Positions 1 through 7,069 are shown, counted from the stretch's first letter. The stretch: DNA of 7,413 nt from an uncultured Robinsoniella sp. (GCA_900540475.1 UQGG01000106.1:1-7413); one strand, 5' to 3'. Numbers and translations: made by a program. Notes: a model not told the origin generated them from the letters alone.

Positions 1-117
1 GAATGCCCGCGTGCCGCCAAAAAGCGCTTCGGAAAGGTTAGAAAATACCAGTTCTGCGGCCAGCTGACGGAGTCCATACCAGTTTCCCACGCCCATCTTT
101 CCGTACACTACCTCCAT
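1..117 (-). CDS. Possible small unknown protein, 5' part only, inside repeat R1
   Basis: An ATG at 117-115 opens a frame that stays open for 39 codons to the window edge. It starts MEVVYGKMGVGNWYGLRQ and ends with a segment reading FSNLSEALFGGTRAF. An AAGGA overlaps the amidohydrolase stop codon, 10 bases before this ATG, so translational coupling is possible. I do not recognise the product. The frame lies entirely in the repeated element. In the other copy the same frame lacks the ATG, hits TAA at 7311-7313, and its FSNLSEALFGGTRAF segment is in a different frame. The opposite strand of the shared block is also open. Coding status is therefore doubtful: either R1 is the intact copy of a small gene and R2 is a decayed one, or the element is non-coding and the open frame is chance. 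Confidence 0.22.
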   Translation of the reverse strand, partial: MEVVYGKMGVGNWYGLRQLAAELVFSNLSEALFGGTRAF

Positions 118-150
118 CTACAAAGCGTCCTTACTCAGCGAACCCCAAAT
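1..150 (-). repeat. Left copy (R1) of an inverted ~145-150 bp dispersed element
   Basis: Read on the minus strand from about 150 down to 1, this stretch matches 7221-7371 on the plus strand. Bases 1-46 are identical to the reverse complement of 7326-7371. Two further identical blocks are gctgagtaaggacgctttgta (21 bases, 139-119) and gaggtagtgtacggaaaga (19 bases). The centre, roughly bases 59-95, is diverged and differs by one base in overall length. The arms cggaaag (30-36) and ctttccg (97-103) form a 7-bp stem that is also present in the other copy. The element begins inside the last codons of the upstream amidohydrolase gene and contains its TAA stop. Identity runs to the first base of the window, so the element may continue to the left. 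Family unknown; it could be a MITE-like repeat or the relic of a small gene. Confidence 0.85.
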
Positions 151-1039
151 TTTGCATTGCAGCATTAAATCCTGTTTGAAACCTGATTCTGATTTGCTGT
201 TCTCCCTGTGCCAGACGGCGGTCAGCTTCCTGCTTTTCCACATCCAGTATTTCCATGAACGCCTGATATTCATCACAGATCCCGGTTCCATGAGGCACTC
301 TATAAGCGCCGGCATCACTGCCCAGTGCCAGAACAGCTCCTTTTGAAAAAGCCGACTTTACATTAGCCGCAGCCAGATCATAGATTTTTTTTACTGTGGT
401 ATCCTCATACCTGCCGGATCCCAGGAGATTTTTTATGGTGACTAAGGTTGGAACCCACACGGTATGATTTGCAAGAAGGGCATCAATACATTCTGCGTCA
501 ATATAATTTCCATGTTCCACGCTGTCCGCCCCACTCTCTACGGAATCCAGAAATGCCTGTTTTCCATTGACATGTACCATTACTGCAAATCCTTCTTCAT
601 GGGCTATATGGATCATTTCCTGAATTTCTTCCCGCTTGAGGCACGTACCGGTAATCACGCCCAGCTTCTTAAAATCCACGATTCCCGAAACCATTATCTT
701 TATAAAATCCCCACCGGATTCCTTCACCTCTCCCACCAGTTTCCGGTATTCCTTCATGGTATCAAAACCCTTGCCTACAATGCTGCCATAGTGTCCATTT
801 TTATGAATGGCAAAAACAGGTGAGCGGTAATCCACTCCATATTCACCGGCAATATCTTTTGCATACCGGGATACACCCAGGGCATCTCCACCGTCCCGGA
901 TAAACGTCACATTCTGCCTTACATATTCCTGAAAATAGTTGTGAACCAGCGCTTTACGTACGCCCTGGCTATGGCAGTTCACTGCTTCCTTATAATTATA
1001 CCCATTCATCAGCATATGGGCATGGCATTCACCAAACAT
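131..1039 (-). CDS. Metal-dependent amidohydrolase, compact barrel-only form
   Basis: This is a 302-residue member of the amidohydrolase superfamily (imidazolonepropionase/prolidase-like branch), predicted to hydrolyse a C-N or related bond in the cytoplasm. The substrate is not evident. Visible metal-site motifs are HAH at residues 6-8, FIKIMVSG with K114 as the likely bridging lysine, H156 in VMVHVNG, H176 in SVEHG, and D242 in LGSDAG. The set is complete, so the enzyme is probably active. Typical relatives of 370-400 residues begin with a beta-sandwich before the HxH motif. Here the protein starts five residues before it, so that domain is absent. The start is supported by GGAAGG 8 bases upstream (1048-1053), and a terminator just beyond leaves no room for a longer N-terminus. 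The last residues (NLGFAE) and the TAA lie in repeat R1, so the C-terminal tail may be element-derived. No signal peptide is visible. Confidence 0.88.
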   Translation of the reverse strand: MFGECHAHMLMNGYNYKEAVNCHSQGVRKALVHNYFQEYVRQNVTFIRDGGDALGVSRYAKDIAGEYGVDYRSPVFAIHKNGHYGSIVGKGFDTMKEYRKLVGEVKESGGDFIKIMVSGIVDFKKLGVITGTCLKREEIQEMIHIAHEEGFAVMVHVNGKQAFLDSVESGADSVEHGNYIDAECIDALLANHTVWVPTLVTIKNLLGSGRYEDTTVKKIYDLAAANVKSAFSKGAVLALGSDAGAYRVPHGTGICDEYQAFMEILDVEKQEADRRLAQGEQQIRIRFQTGFNAAMQNLGFAE

Positions 1040-1065
1040 AATTCAGACCTTCCTTTTTATACAGC

Positions 1066-1096
1066 AAAAAAACCGTATTTTTCAATCTACGGTTTT
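1066..1096 (-). terminator. Rho-independent terminator after tcdA
   Basis: On the minus strand AAAACCGTA (1096-1088) pairs with TACGGTTTT (1077-1069) as a 9-bp perfect stem with a 10-base loop. The T run reaches seven residues, ending at 1066. It lies 66 bases after the tcdA stop and ends 27 bases before the amidohydrolase start, so it closes the nrdD operon. A second AAAACCGTA at 1147-1139 could compete for the same 3' arm. Confidence 0.87.
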
Positions 1097-1161
1097 CCAG
1101 CTCTTTATTTCCGCGGGCAACGAGTCAAACCACGTGCTTACGGTTTTGAGATTGCTCAAGT

Positions 1162-1881
1162 CTACGCTTCCACATTGGACCTGACCAGATCTTTTATTAC
1201 CTCCCCAGCCAGGATTAATCCCGCCACAGACGGCACAAATGCGATACTGCCGGGAATTGCCCTGCGGTTTCCTTCTGCAATGGTTTGCACCGGTTTACAG
1301 GCTTCTTCCCTGGAGTATACTACTTTTAGTGATTTCACGCCTCTTGCCTTTAATTCCTTACGCATTACCTTGGCAAGAGGGCATACACTGGTTTTATAAA
1401 TATCGGACACTTCAAATCGCGCAGGATCCAGTTTGTTACCAGCCCCCATACAGCTAATAATAGGTGTGCCTGCTGCCTGTGCCTGCATTACCAGCTGTAT
1501 TTTTCCGGCTACGGTATCAATTGCATCGATGATATAGTCGTATTGGGTAAAATCAAAGCTGTCCGCATTTTCCGGCAGGTAAAAGCATTGGTGAACATTT
1601 ACCCGGATCCCCGGATTAATATCTGCAATCCGCTCATTCATCACATCTGTTTTATTTCTGCCGATGGTGCTGTGGAGTGCGATGATCTGACGGTTAATAT
1701 TGGATTCACACACCTGGTCATTGTCGATAATGTCCAGGGTGCCCACGCCGCTTCTGGCAAGTGCCTCTATTGCAAATCCGCCTACGCCGCCCACGCCAAA
1801 GACTGCCACCCTGCTGTCTGACAGGCTCTTAACGCCCTCTTTTCCAAGAAGCAGTTCTGTTCTGACTAATTGTTCTGACAT
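1162..1881 (-). CDS. tcdA: tRNA threonylcarbamoyladenosine dehydratase (TcdA/CsdL)
   Basis: This 239-residue E1-like (ThiF/MoeB/HesA superfamily) enzyme cyclises t6A at position 37 of ANN-decoding tRNAs to ct6A in an ATP-dependent cytoplasmic reaction. The Rossmann nucleotide-binding loop is GVGGVGG at residues 29-35, followed by the acidic strand IIDNDQVCESNINRQ (51-65), which holds the usual D, N and R/Q contacts to ATP. The D119-A-I-D122 segment matches the family's conserved core motif. IYKTSVCPLAKVMRKELKARG (161-181) is the region that separates TcdA from ThiF and MoeB. No CxxC zinc pairs are present, again unlike ThiF/MoeB. Length is normal, slightly shorter than the E. coli enzyme. It starts 10 bases after the preceding stop, with AGGAGAG overlapping that stop, so it is probably translated from the nrdD operon transcript. 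ThiF-like adenylyltransferase is the alternative call. Confidence 0.93.
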   Translation of the reverse strand: MSEQLVRTELLLGKEGVKSLSDSRVAVFGVGGVGGFAIEALARSGVGTLDIIDNDQVCESNINRQIIALHSTIGRNKTDVMNERIADINPGIRVNVHQCFYLPENADSFDFTQYDYIIDAIDTVAGKIQLVMQAQAAGTPIISCMGAGNKLDPARFEVSDIYKTSVCPLAKVMRKELKARGVKSLKVVYSREEACKPVQTIAEGNRRAIPGSIAFVPSVAGLILAGEVIKDLVRSNVEA

Positions 1882-1891
1882 CTGCTCTCTC

Positions 1892-2299
1892 CTATAGTCC
1901 TAATATTTTTTCAGCTATTCTGGCCGCATCTTCGATACAGCCATCGCAGGAACGCAGAACCTTTTTCGTTTCCAGGCCTTTTAAATCTTTGCAGACTACC
2001 GAGCCGTTTTTGGTTTCAAATTCTTTTACGATTTCTTTGGAAATACGGTAGGTGCTCCCTTTGGTAGTTGGATTTGAAATATCACCGCCGCTGTTTTTCA
2101 TACCTGCCAGCATGACTGCTCCGGATACGGCCCCGCAGGTACATTCCATACCGCCCATACCTGCTCCGAATCCTTCCCCTGCCATGAATAATAATTTTTC
2201 ATCCGTATCTACCGCATCAGCAAATGCACAGACTACTGCCTGACAGCAGTTCATCCCTTTTTTATGGTTTTCCAAAGCTCTTTCTACTCTGCTTGACAT
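1892..2299 (-). CDS. C_GCAxxG_C_C family cysteine-rich protein
   Basis: This is a 135-residue protein of the C_GCAxxG_C_C (putative redox) family, named for its spaced cysteines. Visible are NCCQAVVCAF (C18, C19, C24), the signature region FGAGMGGMECTCGAVSG (residues 44-60, C53 and C55), C103 in SVVCKDL, and the C-terminal CDGC pair (C118, C121). All family cysteines are present. The biochemical role of the family is not established. The cysteine pattern suggests metal or Fe-S binding, or thiol redox chemistry, in the cytoplasm; no signal peptide or membrane segment is visible. It lies 16 bases after nrdD, with an AGGAGG (2307-2312) placed 7 bases before the ATG, and 10 bases before tcdA, so it is the middle gene of a three-gene operon. 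A link to the oxygen-sensitive reductase upstream is an inference from position only. Confidence 0.9.
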   Translation of the reverse strand: MSSRVERALENHKKGMNCCQAVVCAFADAVDTDEKLLFMAGEGFGAGMGGMECTCGAVSGAVMLAGMKNSGGDISNPTTKGSTYRISKEIVKEFETKNGSVVCKDLKGLETKKVLRSCDGCIEDAARIAEKILGL

Positions 2300-2315
2300 C
2301 TTTGCACCTCCTGCT

Positions 2316-4451
2316 TTACATACTTTTTCTTTCTGCTATTTCCGCCATCTTCGCTTCATTCAGTCTGGTATCCCCATGTACACGGCTGTAAGACAGGTAA
2401 CCATTCATTCTGTCTATCTTCGTCAGATTGGTACTGCCGCACACCGGGCAGATATCCATTTCCAACTCCTGATGGCCGCAGTCATCACAATATGCCAGAG
2501 ACAGATTAACACCCTCGTAGTAGCCCAGGTCCATCGCTCTTCGGATCAGGCTCTTAATTGCTTCTTTATTATAGTCAATCGGATAACGGACGTACTGTAT
2601 TTTACCCCCATTGCAAAGTTCCCAGAACCTTCCTTCCAGATCCTGTTTTTCAATAGGTGTCAGGTCTTCTGTTACATGACAGTGAAAGCTGTTGCTTACA
2701 TAAGGACGATCGGATACATTTTCCACAATGCCAAACTGTTTGCGGAACTGCTCTACCTGCAGGCCGCAGAGGCTTTCGGCAGGAGTACCGTAGATTGCAT
2801 ACAGATAACCGTCTTTTTCTTTGTATTCCGTTACTTTTTTATTGATATACTCCAGTACTTCCAGTGCAAACGCACCGTCATCTGCAATGGATTTACCATT
2901 ATATAGCTCCTGAAGTTCATTCAGTGCCGTAATGCCAAAGGAAGCAGTCATTGGTTTTAAGATTTTTTTGATCTTATCCGTTGGCTTCAGGCTGCCGCCG
3001 TAGAATCCACCTTCACAGTAGCCCAGCGGATTTGTTGAGGCTTTCATTTCTCCCAGATATTCATAGGTCCGGATGTGAAGGCTGCGGATCATTTCCATAT
3101 AATAATCCAGCACCTCATAGAAATCCCTGCTCTCCGCCCTTGATTTAGCAAGAATCATGGGTAGATGAAGGCTTACCGCACCTACGTTAAAACGTCCTGT
3201 AAATACAGGCTTATCCTGTTCCGAAGCGGGATACATACCGCCTTCTTCATACCAGGGGCTTAAAAATGCCCTGCAGCCCATGGGGCTTATAACTCTGCCA
3301 TACTGTTTGTACATACTGGAAATATAGCCTTTTCCCGTCATGGAAAGCCAGTCCGGATACATGGTTTTTGCGGAGCAGTCAATTCCGGATTCAAATACTT
3401 CTTCACATTCTTTTCCAGGTCCGTGAAGATTCTCATCATAGAGGAATACGATTTTCGGGAACAGTACCGGCTTTTTATTTCCCGGTTTTCCCTGTCCTTC
3501 TTTGTGCACATTGAGAAGAGAAACATTGCACATTTTTTCAAAACGCTCCCTGCCAAGTCCCATGGTTACGGTGACAAACGGATAATCTCCCCTGGAAGAC
3601 CCAACGGTATTCAGCTTATATTCTATTCCCTGCCATCCCTGGTCAAAATCACGTTTCACTTTATCTGTTGCATAGACTTCTGCTTTTTCCTCATATCCCT
3701 TCCAGGACGGATCGCTATAGCTTAAGAATTCTTTTTTGTATTTTTCATAACTTTTGTTTGCATATGGACCCAGTACTTTATCCACTTCCGGTACGGTAAA
3801 GCCACCATACTGCTGAGCTGCGGTACTTAATATAATATCACCCATAACATCAAAAGCTGTGTCCAGAGTCTTTGGCTCGTTATACCAGACATTTCCCATT
3901 TCAAAGCCGCCTTTTAAAACAGTTGCCACATCAAACAGGCAGCAGTTCATGGTATCCAAACGGGCGGACTGGTCATGGATATAGATATATCCGTCCTTAC
4001 AAGCCTGCAGTTCACTTCTGGTCATAAAAAATTTGCGGTATAAATTTTTGTTTAACTCATTGAAAATGAGACTTCTCTTGGTAGCTACCAGCGCGCTGTC
4101 CGTATTGGCATTGCTCTTATCCCCGATATAACGGATTGACTGGCTCTTGGTATAGACATCATCCATCATATGTATGAAGTCCAGTTTGTAATTGCGGTAA
4201 TCACGATAGCTCTTCGCTACGCTGGGATTTACCTGTTCCAAAGCACCTTCCACGATATTGTGCATTTCCTGAATGGTAATTCCGTTCCGGTTCATTTTAT
4301 TGGCACGTTCTTTTGCAAACTTACAGATAAACTGAATCTCTTCCTCATCAAATTGATACAGGATACGCTCTGCTGATTTATTCACTGCTGCTATAATTTT
4401 ATTTACATTAAATTCTTCCTGTGTACCATCTTTTTTAATTACAAACATCAT
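2316..4451 (-). CDS. nrdD: Anaerobic (class III) ribonucleoside-triphosphate reductase
   Basis: This 711-residue glycyl-radical enzyme reduces ribonucleoside triphosphates to dNTPs without oxygen. Residues 3-93 form an ATP-cone allosteric domain (VIKKDGTQEEFNVNKIIAAV). The catalytic barrel carries CC at 170-171 and the thiyl-radical cysteine C393 in SPMGCRAFL. Near the C-terminus a four-cysteine zinc site (C655, C658, C668, C671) precedes the glycyl-radical loop RMNGYLSYSR, with G684 as the radical glycine. All essential parts are present and the length is normal. It needs the radical-SAM activase NrdG, whose gene is not in this window. Two ATGs are adjacent: AAGGGG (4456-4461) lies 4 bases before the first and 7 before the second, so the second (MFVIKK) may be the real start. 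It leads an operon with the C_GCAxxG protein and tcdA, ending at the terminator at 1066-1096. Confidence 0.97.
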   Translation of the reverse strand: MMFVIKKDGTQEEFNVNKIIAAVNKSAERILYQFDEEEIQFICKFAKERANKMNRNGITIQEMHNIVEGALEQVNPSVAKSYRDYRNYKLDFIHMMDDVYTKSQSIRYIGDKSNANTDSALVATKRSLIFNELNKNLYRKFFMTRSELQACKDGYIYIHDQSARLDTMNCCLFDVATVLKGGFEMGNVWYNEPKTLDTAFDVMGDIILSTAAQQYGGFTVPEVDKVLGPYANKSYEKYKKEFLSYSDPSWKGYEEKAEVYATDKVKRDFDQGWQGIEYKLNTVGSSRGDYPFVTVTMGLGRERFEKMCNVSLLNVHKEGQGKPGNKKPVLFPKIVFLYDENLHGPGKECEEVFESGIDCSAKTMYPDWLSMTGKGYISSMYKQYGRVISPMGCRAFLSPWYEEGGMYPASEQDKPVFTGRFNVGAVSLHLPMILAKSRAESRDFYEVLDYYMEMIRSLHIRTYEYLGEMKASTNPLGYCEGGFYGGSLKPTDKIKKILKPMTASFGITALNELQELYNGKSIADDGAFALEVLEYINKKVTEYKEKDGYLYAIYGTPAESLCGLQVEQFRKQFGIVENVSDRPYVSNSFHCHVTEDLTPIEKQDLEGRFWELCNGGKIQYVRYPIDYNKEAIKSLIRRAMDLGYYEGVNLSLAYCDDCGHQELEMDICPVCGSTNLTKIDRMNGYLSYSRVHGDTRLNEAKMAEIAERKSM

Positions 4452-4460
4452 GATTCCCCT

Positions 4461-4476
4461 TTACTATATATGGTAT
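4461..4476 (-). promoter_or_regulatory. Weak NrdR-box-like site in the nrdD leader
   Basis: The core actatatatggt (4463-4474) is a near-palindrome, five of six base pairs symmetric, and resembles the AT-rich centre of NrdR boxes that repress ribonucleotide reductase genes. A second palindrome, agtatatact (4524-4533), covers the -10 box but fits the box consensus poorly. The centres are 60 bp apart, wider than the two to three helical turns usual for NrdR box pairs. The position is suitable for repression, but the match is marginal. Confidence 0.3.
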
Positions 4477-4523
4477 TCTTATATTGTTTTCATCATTCGC
4501 ATCACAAGATGTTGATCTTAAAC

Positions 4524-4552
4524 AGTATATACTAAAACACCATGATAGTAAA
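4524..4552 (-). promoter_or_regulatory. Sigma-70-type promoter for the nrdD operon
   Basis: Minus-strand TTTACT (4552-4547) is followed by a 17-base spacer and TATACT (4529-4524). These match consensus at 4/6 and 5/6 with ideal spacing. The start site would fall near 4517, giving a leader of about 65 bases. The -10 lies inside the perfect palindrome agtatatact and the -35 inside one arm of the 14-bp inverted repeat. A weaker alternative, TTGTGA-18-TATAAG, lies closer to the gene. Confidence 0.6.
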
Positions 4553-4589
4553 GGGGAAAAATATAGTTATCCTTGTTTTTTATAAACTT

Positions 4590-7031
4590 TTATAAAGTTA
4601 CATTTATTTCTTTTCCATGATAAAGAACCGTTTTGCGCTCATCTCCACAAATAATATCGAATTCGCGCTGTTCTTTCATGCCCGGATAGGACCCCTCCTG
4701 CTCTGATATATGCAGTGTTCTATCCCCATCGCTATACGTAAATTTAATTCTTACGTATGCTCCTGTCTCATATCCGTAATCATCTCCGGCATCCTCATAA
4801 AGCCGAAAACTTCCATCTGCACCAGGATATATTTTTATTGCCAGAGGCTTTTGCAAATCCTGCTGTGCGTACTGCAGCTCTTCCTGTGCAAGGGGTAAAA
4901 TACTGCCGGTCTTTACATAGACCGGAATCTTGTCCATAGTAATGTCTGTCTCTATCTCCCGACCGCCTTCCAGTTTTTCTTCTGTCCACAGATCATACCA
5001 GCTGCAGCCTTCCGGCAGATAGACCTTCTGTTTCTGATCTTCCCTGAGCATAACACTGCCGGCACCGTAGAACACCGGCTTCATAACCGGGCAGATTAAC
5101 AGATCAGGTCCAAACATATATTCATCTGCCCTGTTTTTTACCTTAGCATCACCGGCAAAATCAAACATGAGGCTTCTCATTATCGTACTGTTATCCAGAT
5201 AGACGCTTCCTGCAAGAGAATAGATATATGGCATCAATCGGTAACGCAGTCGAATAAACTTTTCAATTGCATCGTAAAATTCACTGCCTTTGTCCCCGAA
5301 ATTCCAGACCTCCCTTGGGGTATCCGTTCCGTGGGACCGGTGCATGGGAAGGAAGGTGCCAAACTGGAACCATCTGGTATAGAGCTCACAGTACCCTTTA
5401 TCCGCTGTCCCTTCATTATATTCACCCTTCCAGAACCACAGCGGATTTGGATTATCGCTGTTATTGCATCCACGGTTCCACCATGCCGTGCCTACTACAA
5501 AGAAGCCGCCGATATCTAAGGTCCAGTAAGGCATTCCGCTCATAGCCATATTCAGGCCCTCTGCCACCTGCTGGCGCAATACCTCCCAGGTTGCGGAAAT
5601 ATCTCCTGACCAGAGCACAACACCATATTTTTGCTGGGATGCATAACCGGAACGAGTCAGGTTCAGCACACGCTTATCCGGTTTTTCTTCTCTCTGGTTT
5701 TCGAAAATCCCTTTTGCATGCATCAGGGCAAAAGCATTGGTTTTCGTAGCATCCAGATATTTCTTATGTTCCTTTCCAACCAGGTCATAACGCTCCCAGG
5801 GTTCGCGCTTTACTTCCCCGCTCCAGTCGGGACCGCTGAAAGGCTCGGTAGAATCACACCACCAGGAATCAAAGCCGCAGGAGAACAATTCTTCACTTGC
5901 CTGTTTCCAATAAAGCTTTCTGGCATTTTCATCAAAAGCATCATAGGTGGAATAGTCACCCAGTATGTATCCTGCATCTACGAATTCCTGATGATTTACT
6001 CCTCCTTCTGCCATATTGGGCCAGACAGAAACCATGGTGTGGATATTCATTTCGTGGAGCTTGCGGTTGACTTCCTTCATATTAGAGTAGCGGGCAGGAT
6101 CCAGTTTCTTTTCGCCCCATAGCCCGGGAACCCAGGTATTCCAGTCCTGTACAATACAGTCCACCGGAATATTCCTTCTGCGGTATTCCTCTGCCACCTC
6201 CAGGATTTCCTGATCGGTATGGTAAGCTTCCTTTGACTGCACATATCCAAATGCCCATTTAGGCAGCATTGCAGCCTTCCCCGTCAGACAGCGATACCCG
6301 TCTATCACACCATCCATTGTTGTTCCGGCGATAAAGTAATAATCCAGCTGATCCACCGTATCCATGAAGAGATAAGAACCGTTTATGTCATCCTGAAAAG
6401 TCATAATGGAACAGCAGTCCGCCAGTATCCCATAGCCCTTGCTGGATACAAACATGGGCATAGGAATCCGCATATTGTGCTGGTAGAGATATTGATTCTG
6501 CCTCCTGTGATTGTAGATTCCCTCTTCTCCCTGTCCTAAACCATAGATCGCTTCCTCTTCTTCCCAATGAAATCCCAGCTTTGCCCGGTATGCCACCCGG
6601 TCCTTAACCTGCTTTAGATTCTCGATAAAGCTTCGCTCACCATCTACCGTCTTCACTCTTTTTACAACGGGCTTCTCTCCCTGGGTCGTATACCGGATAA
6701 CATCCGTTTGGGTAAGCTGCTTTAATGTCTCTGCAACATAAACCTGACCTGACCGGGCATCCTCCCAGATACAGGTTCCGTTTTCTTTCTGCCACCTGAC
6801 TCTTAATTTTGCTGTATGTACAATAACCTCTGTTTCCGTCTCAGCAAATTCCGGCTTCACCGAATTCTCATATACCTCAGGTTCAATCAGCAGCGACTGA
6901 TTCTCCACATATTCCTTCTTTGTATACACAACCCGGATAATGTCTTCCCTGATTCCATAAAATCCATAGTTTCCCTGATCCGTCACAATCAGAATGCCAT
7001 CTGTATTTTTTATAATTTCTGCTACGTTCAT
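4590..7031 (-). CDS. GH31 family alpha-glycosidase (alpha-xylosidase/alpha-glucosidase type)
   Basis: This 813-residue glycoside hydrolase family 31 enzyme is a retaining exo-acting alpha-glycosidase. An N-terminal beta-sandwich (about 1-250) leads to the catalytic barrel, which opens with LPKWAFGYVQSKEAYHTDQE (256-275). IVQDWNTW (293-300) is a substrate-pocket strand. The nucleophile is D393 in WWCDSTEP and the acid/base is D477 in LWSGDISATW. MHRSHG (563-568) is the conserved RxHG region. A beta-sandwich with a DUF5110-like segment (about 728-785) closes the protein. The QDW, CDSTEP and SGDISATW versions look closest to alpha-xylosidase-like GH31 members, but specificity cannot be fixed from motifs. 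No signal peptide is seen, so it probably acts in the cytoplasm on imported oligosaccharides; no transporter or regulator gene is in the window. AGGAGG (7036-7041) sits 4 bases before the ATG. No convincing terminator follows it. Confidence 0.95.
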   Translation of the reverse strand: MNVAEIIKNTDGILIVTDQGNYGFYGIREDIIRVVYTKKEYVENQSLLIEPEVYENSVKPEFAETETEVIVHTAKLRVRWQKENGTCIWEDARSGQVYVAETLKQLTQTDVIRYTTQGEKPVVKRVKTVDGERSFIENLKQVKDRVAYRAKLGFHWEEEEAIYGLGQGEEGIYNHRRQNQYLYQHNMRIPMPMFVSSKGYGILADCCSIMTFQDDINGSYLFMDTVDQLDYYFIAGTTMDGVIDGYRCLTGKAAMLPKWAFGYVQSKEAYHTDQEILEVAEEYRRRNIPVDCIVQDWNTWVPGLWGEKKLDPARYSNMKEVNRKLHEMNIHTMVSVWPNMAEGGVNHQEFVDAGYILGDYSTYDAFDENARKLYWKQASEELFSCGFDSWWCDSTEPFSGPDWSGEVKREPWERYDLVGKEHKKYLDATKTNAFALMHAKGIFENQREEKPDKRVLNLTRSGYASQQKYGVVLWSGDISATWEVLRQQVAEGLNMAMSGMPYWTLDIGGFFVVGTAWWNRGCNNSDNPNPLWFWKGEYNEGTADKGYCELYTRWFQFGTFLPMHRSHGTDTPREVWNFGDKGSEFYDAIEKFIRLRYRLMPYIYSLAGSVYLDNSTIMRSLMFDFAGDAKVKNRADEYMFGPDLLICPVMKPVFYGAGSVMLREDQKQKVYLPEGCSWYDLWTEEKLEGGREIETDITMDKIPVYVKTGSILPLAQEELQYAQQDLQKPLAIKIYPGADGSFRLYEDAGDDYGYETGAYVRIKFTYSDGDRTLHISEQEGSYPGMKEQREFDIICGDERKTVLYHGKEINVTL

Positions 7032-7069
7032 AAAACCTCCTGCAATACTTTGTTTTTTGTTATACCTAT

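Larger units (their letters stand above)
4454..4558. repeat. Perfect 14-bp inverted repeat spanning the nrdD promoter and leader
   Basis: The arms are ttcccctttactat (4454-4467) and atagtaaaggggaa (4545-4558), perfectly complementary, with a 77-base spacer. On the minus strand the proximal arm contains the nrdD Shine-Dalgarno AAGGGG, and the distal arm contains the -35 box TTTACT of the predicted nrdD promoter. A transcript starting near 4517 would carry only the proximal arm. A transcript running in from the GH31 gene would carry both and could fold the ribosome binding site into a 14-bp stem. Confidence 0.9.

Noticed and set aside
464..823. Plus-strand open frame of 119 codons inside the amidohydrolase gene
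   Set aside because: It is antisense to a gene with a complete catalytic motif set and has no recognisable domain; the same applies to plus-strand frames at 941-1399, 2376-2906 and 5631-6122.
1056..1084. Promoter TTGAAA-18-TATAAA for the amidohydrolase
   Set aside because: It overlaps the terminator, and the start would fall near 1049, inside the GGAAGG ribosome site, removing part of it from the mRNA.
4501..4519. FNR/CRP-like dyad and small stem in the nrdD leader
   Set aside because: Only a 4-bp symmetric match and a 5-bp AT-rich stem (aagat/atctt), with no full consensus for either regulator.
4585..4599. Hairpin aacttt/aaagtt at the GH31 stop codon as a terminator
   Set aside because: The stem is six mostly A-T pairs and no T run follows on the minus strand, so it is too weak to call.
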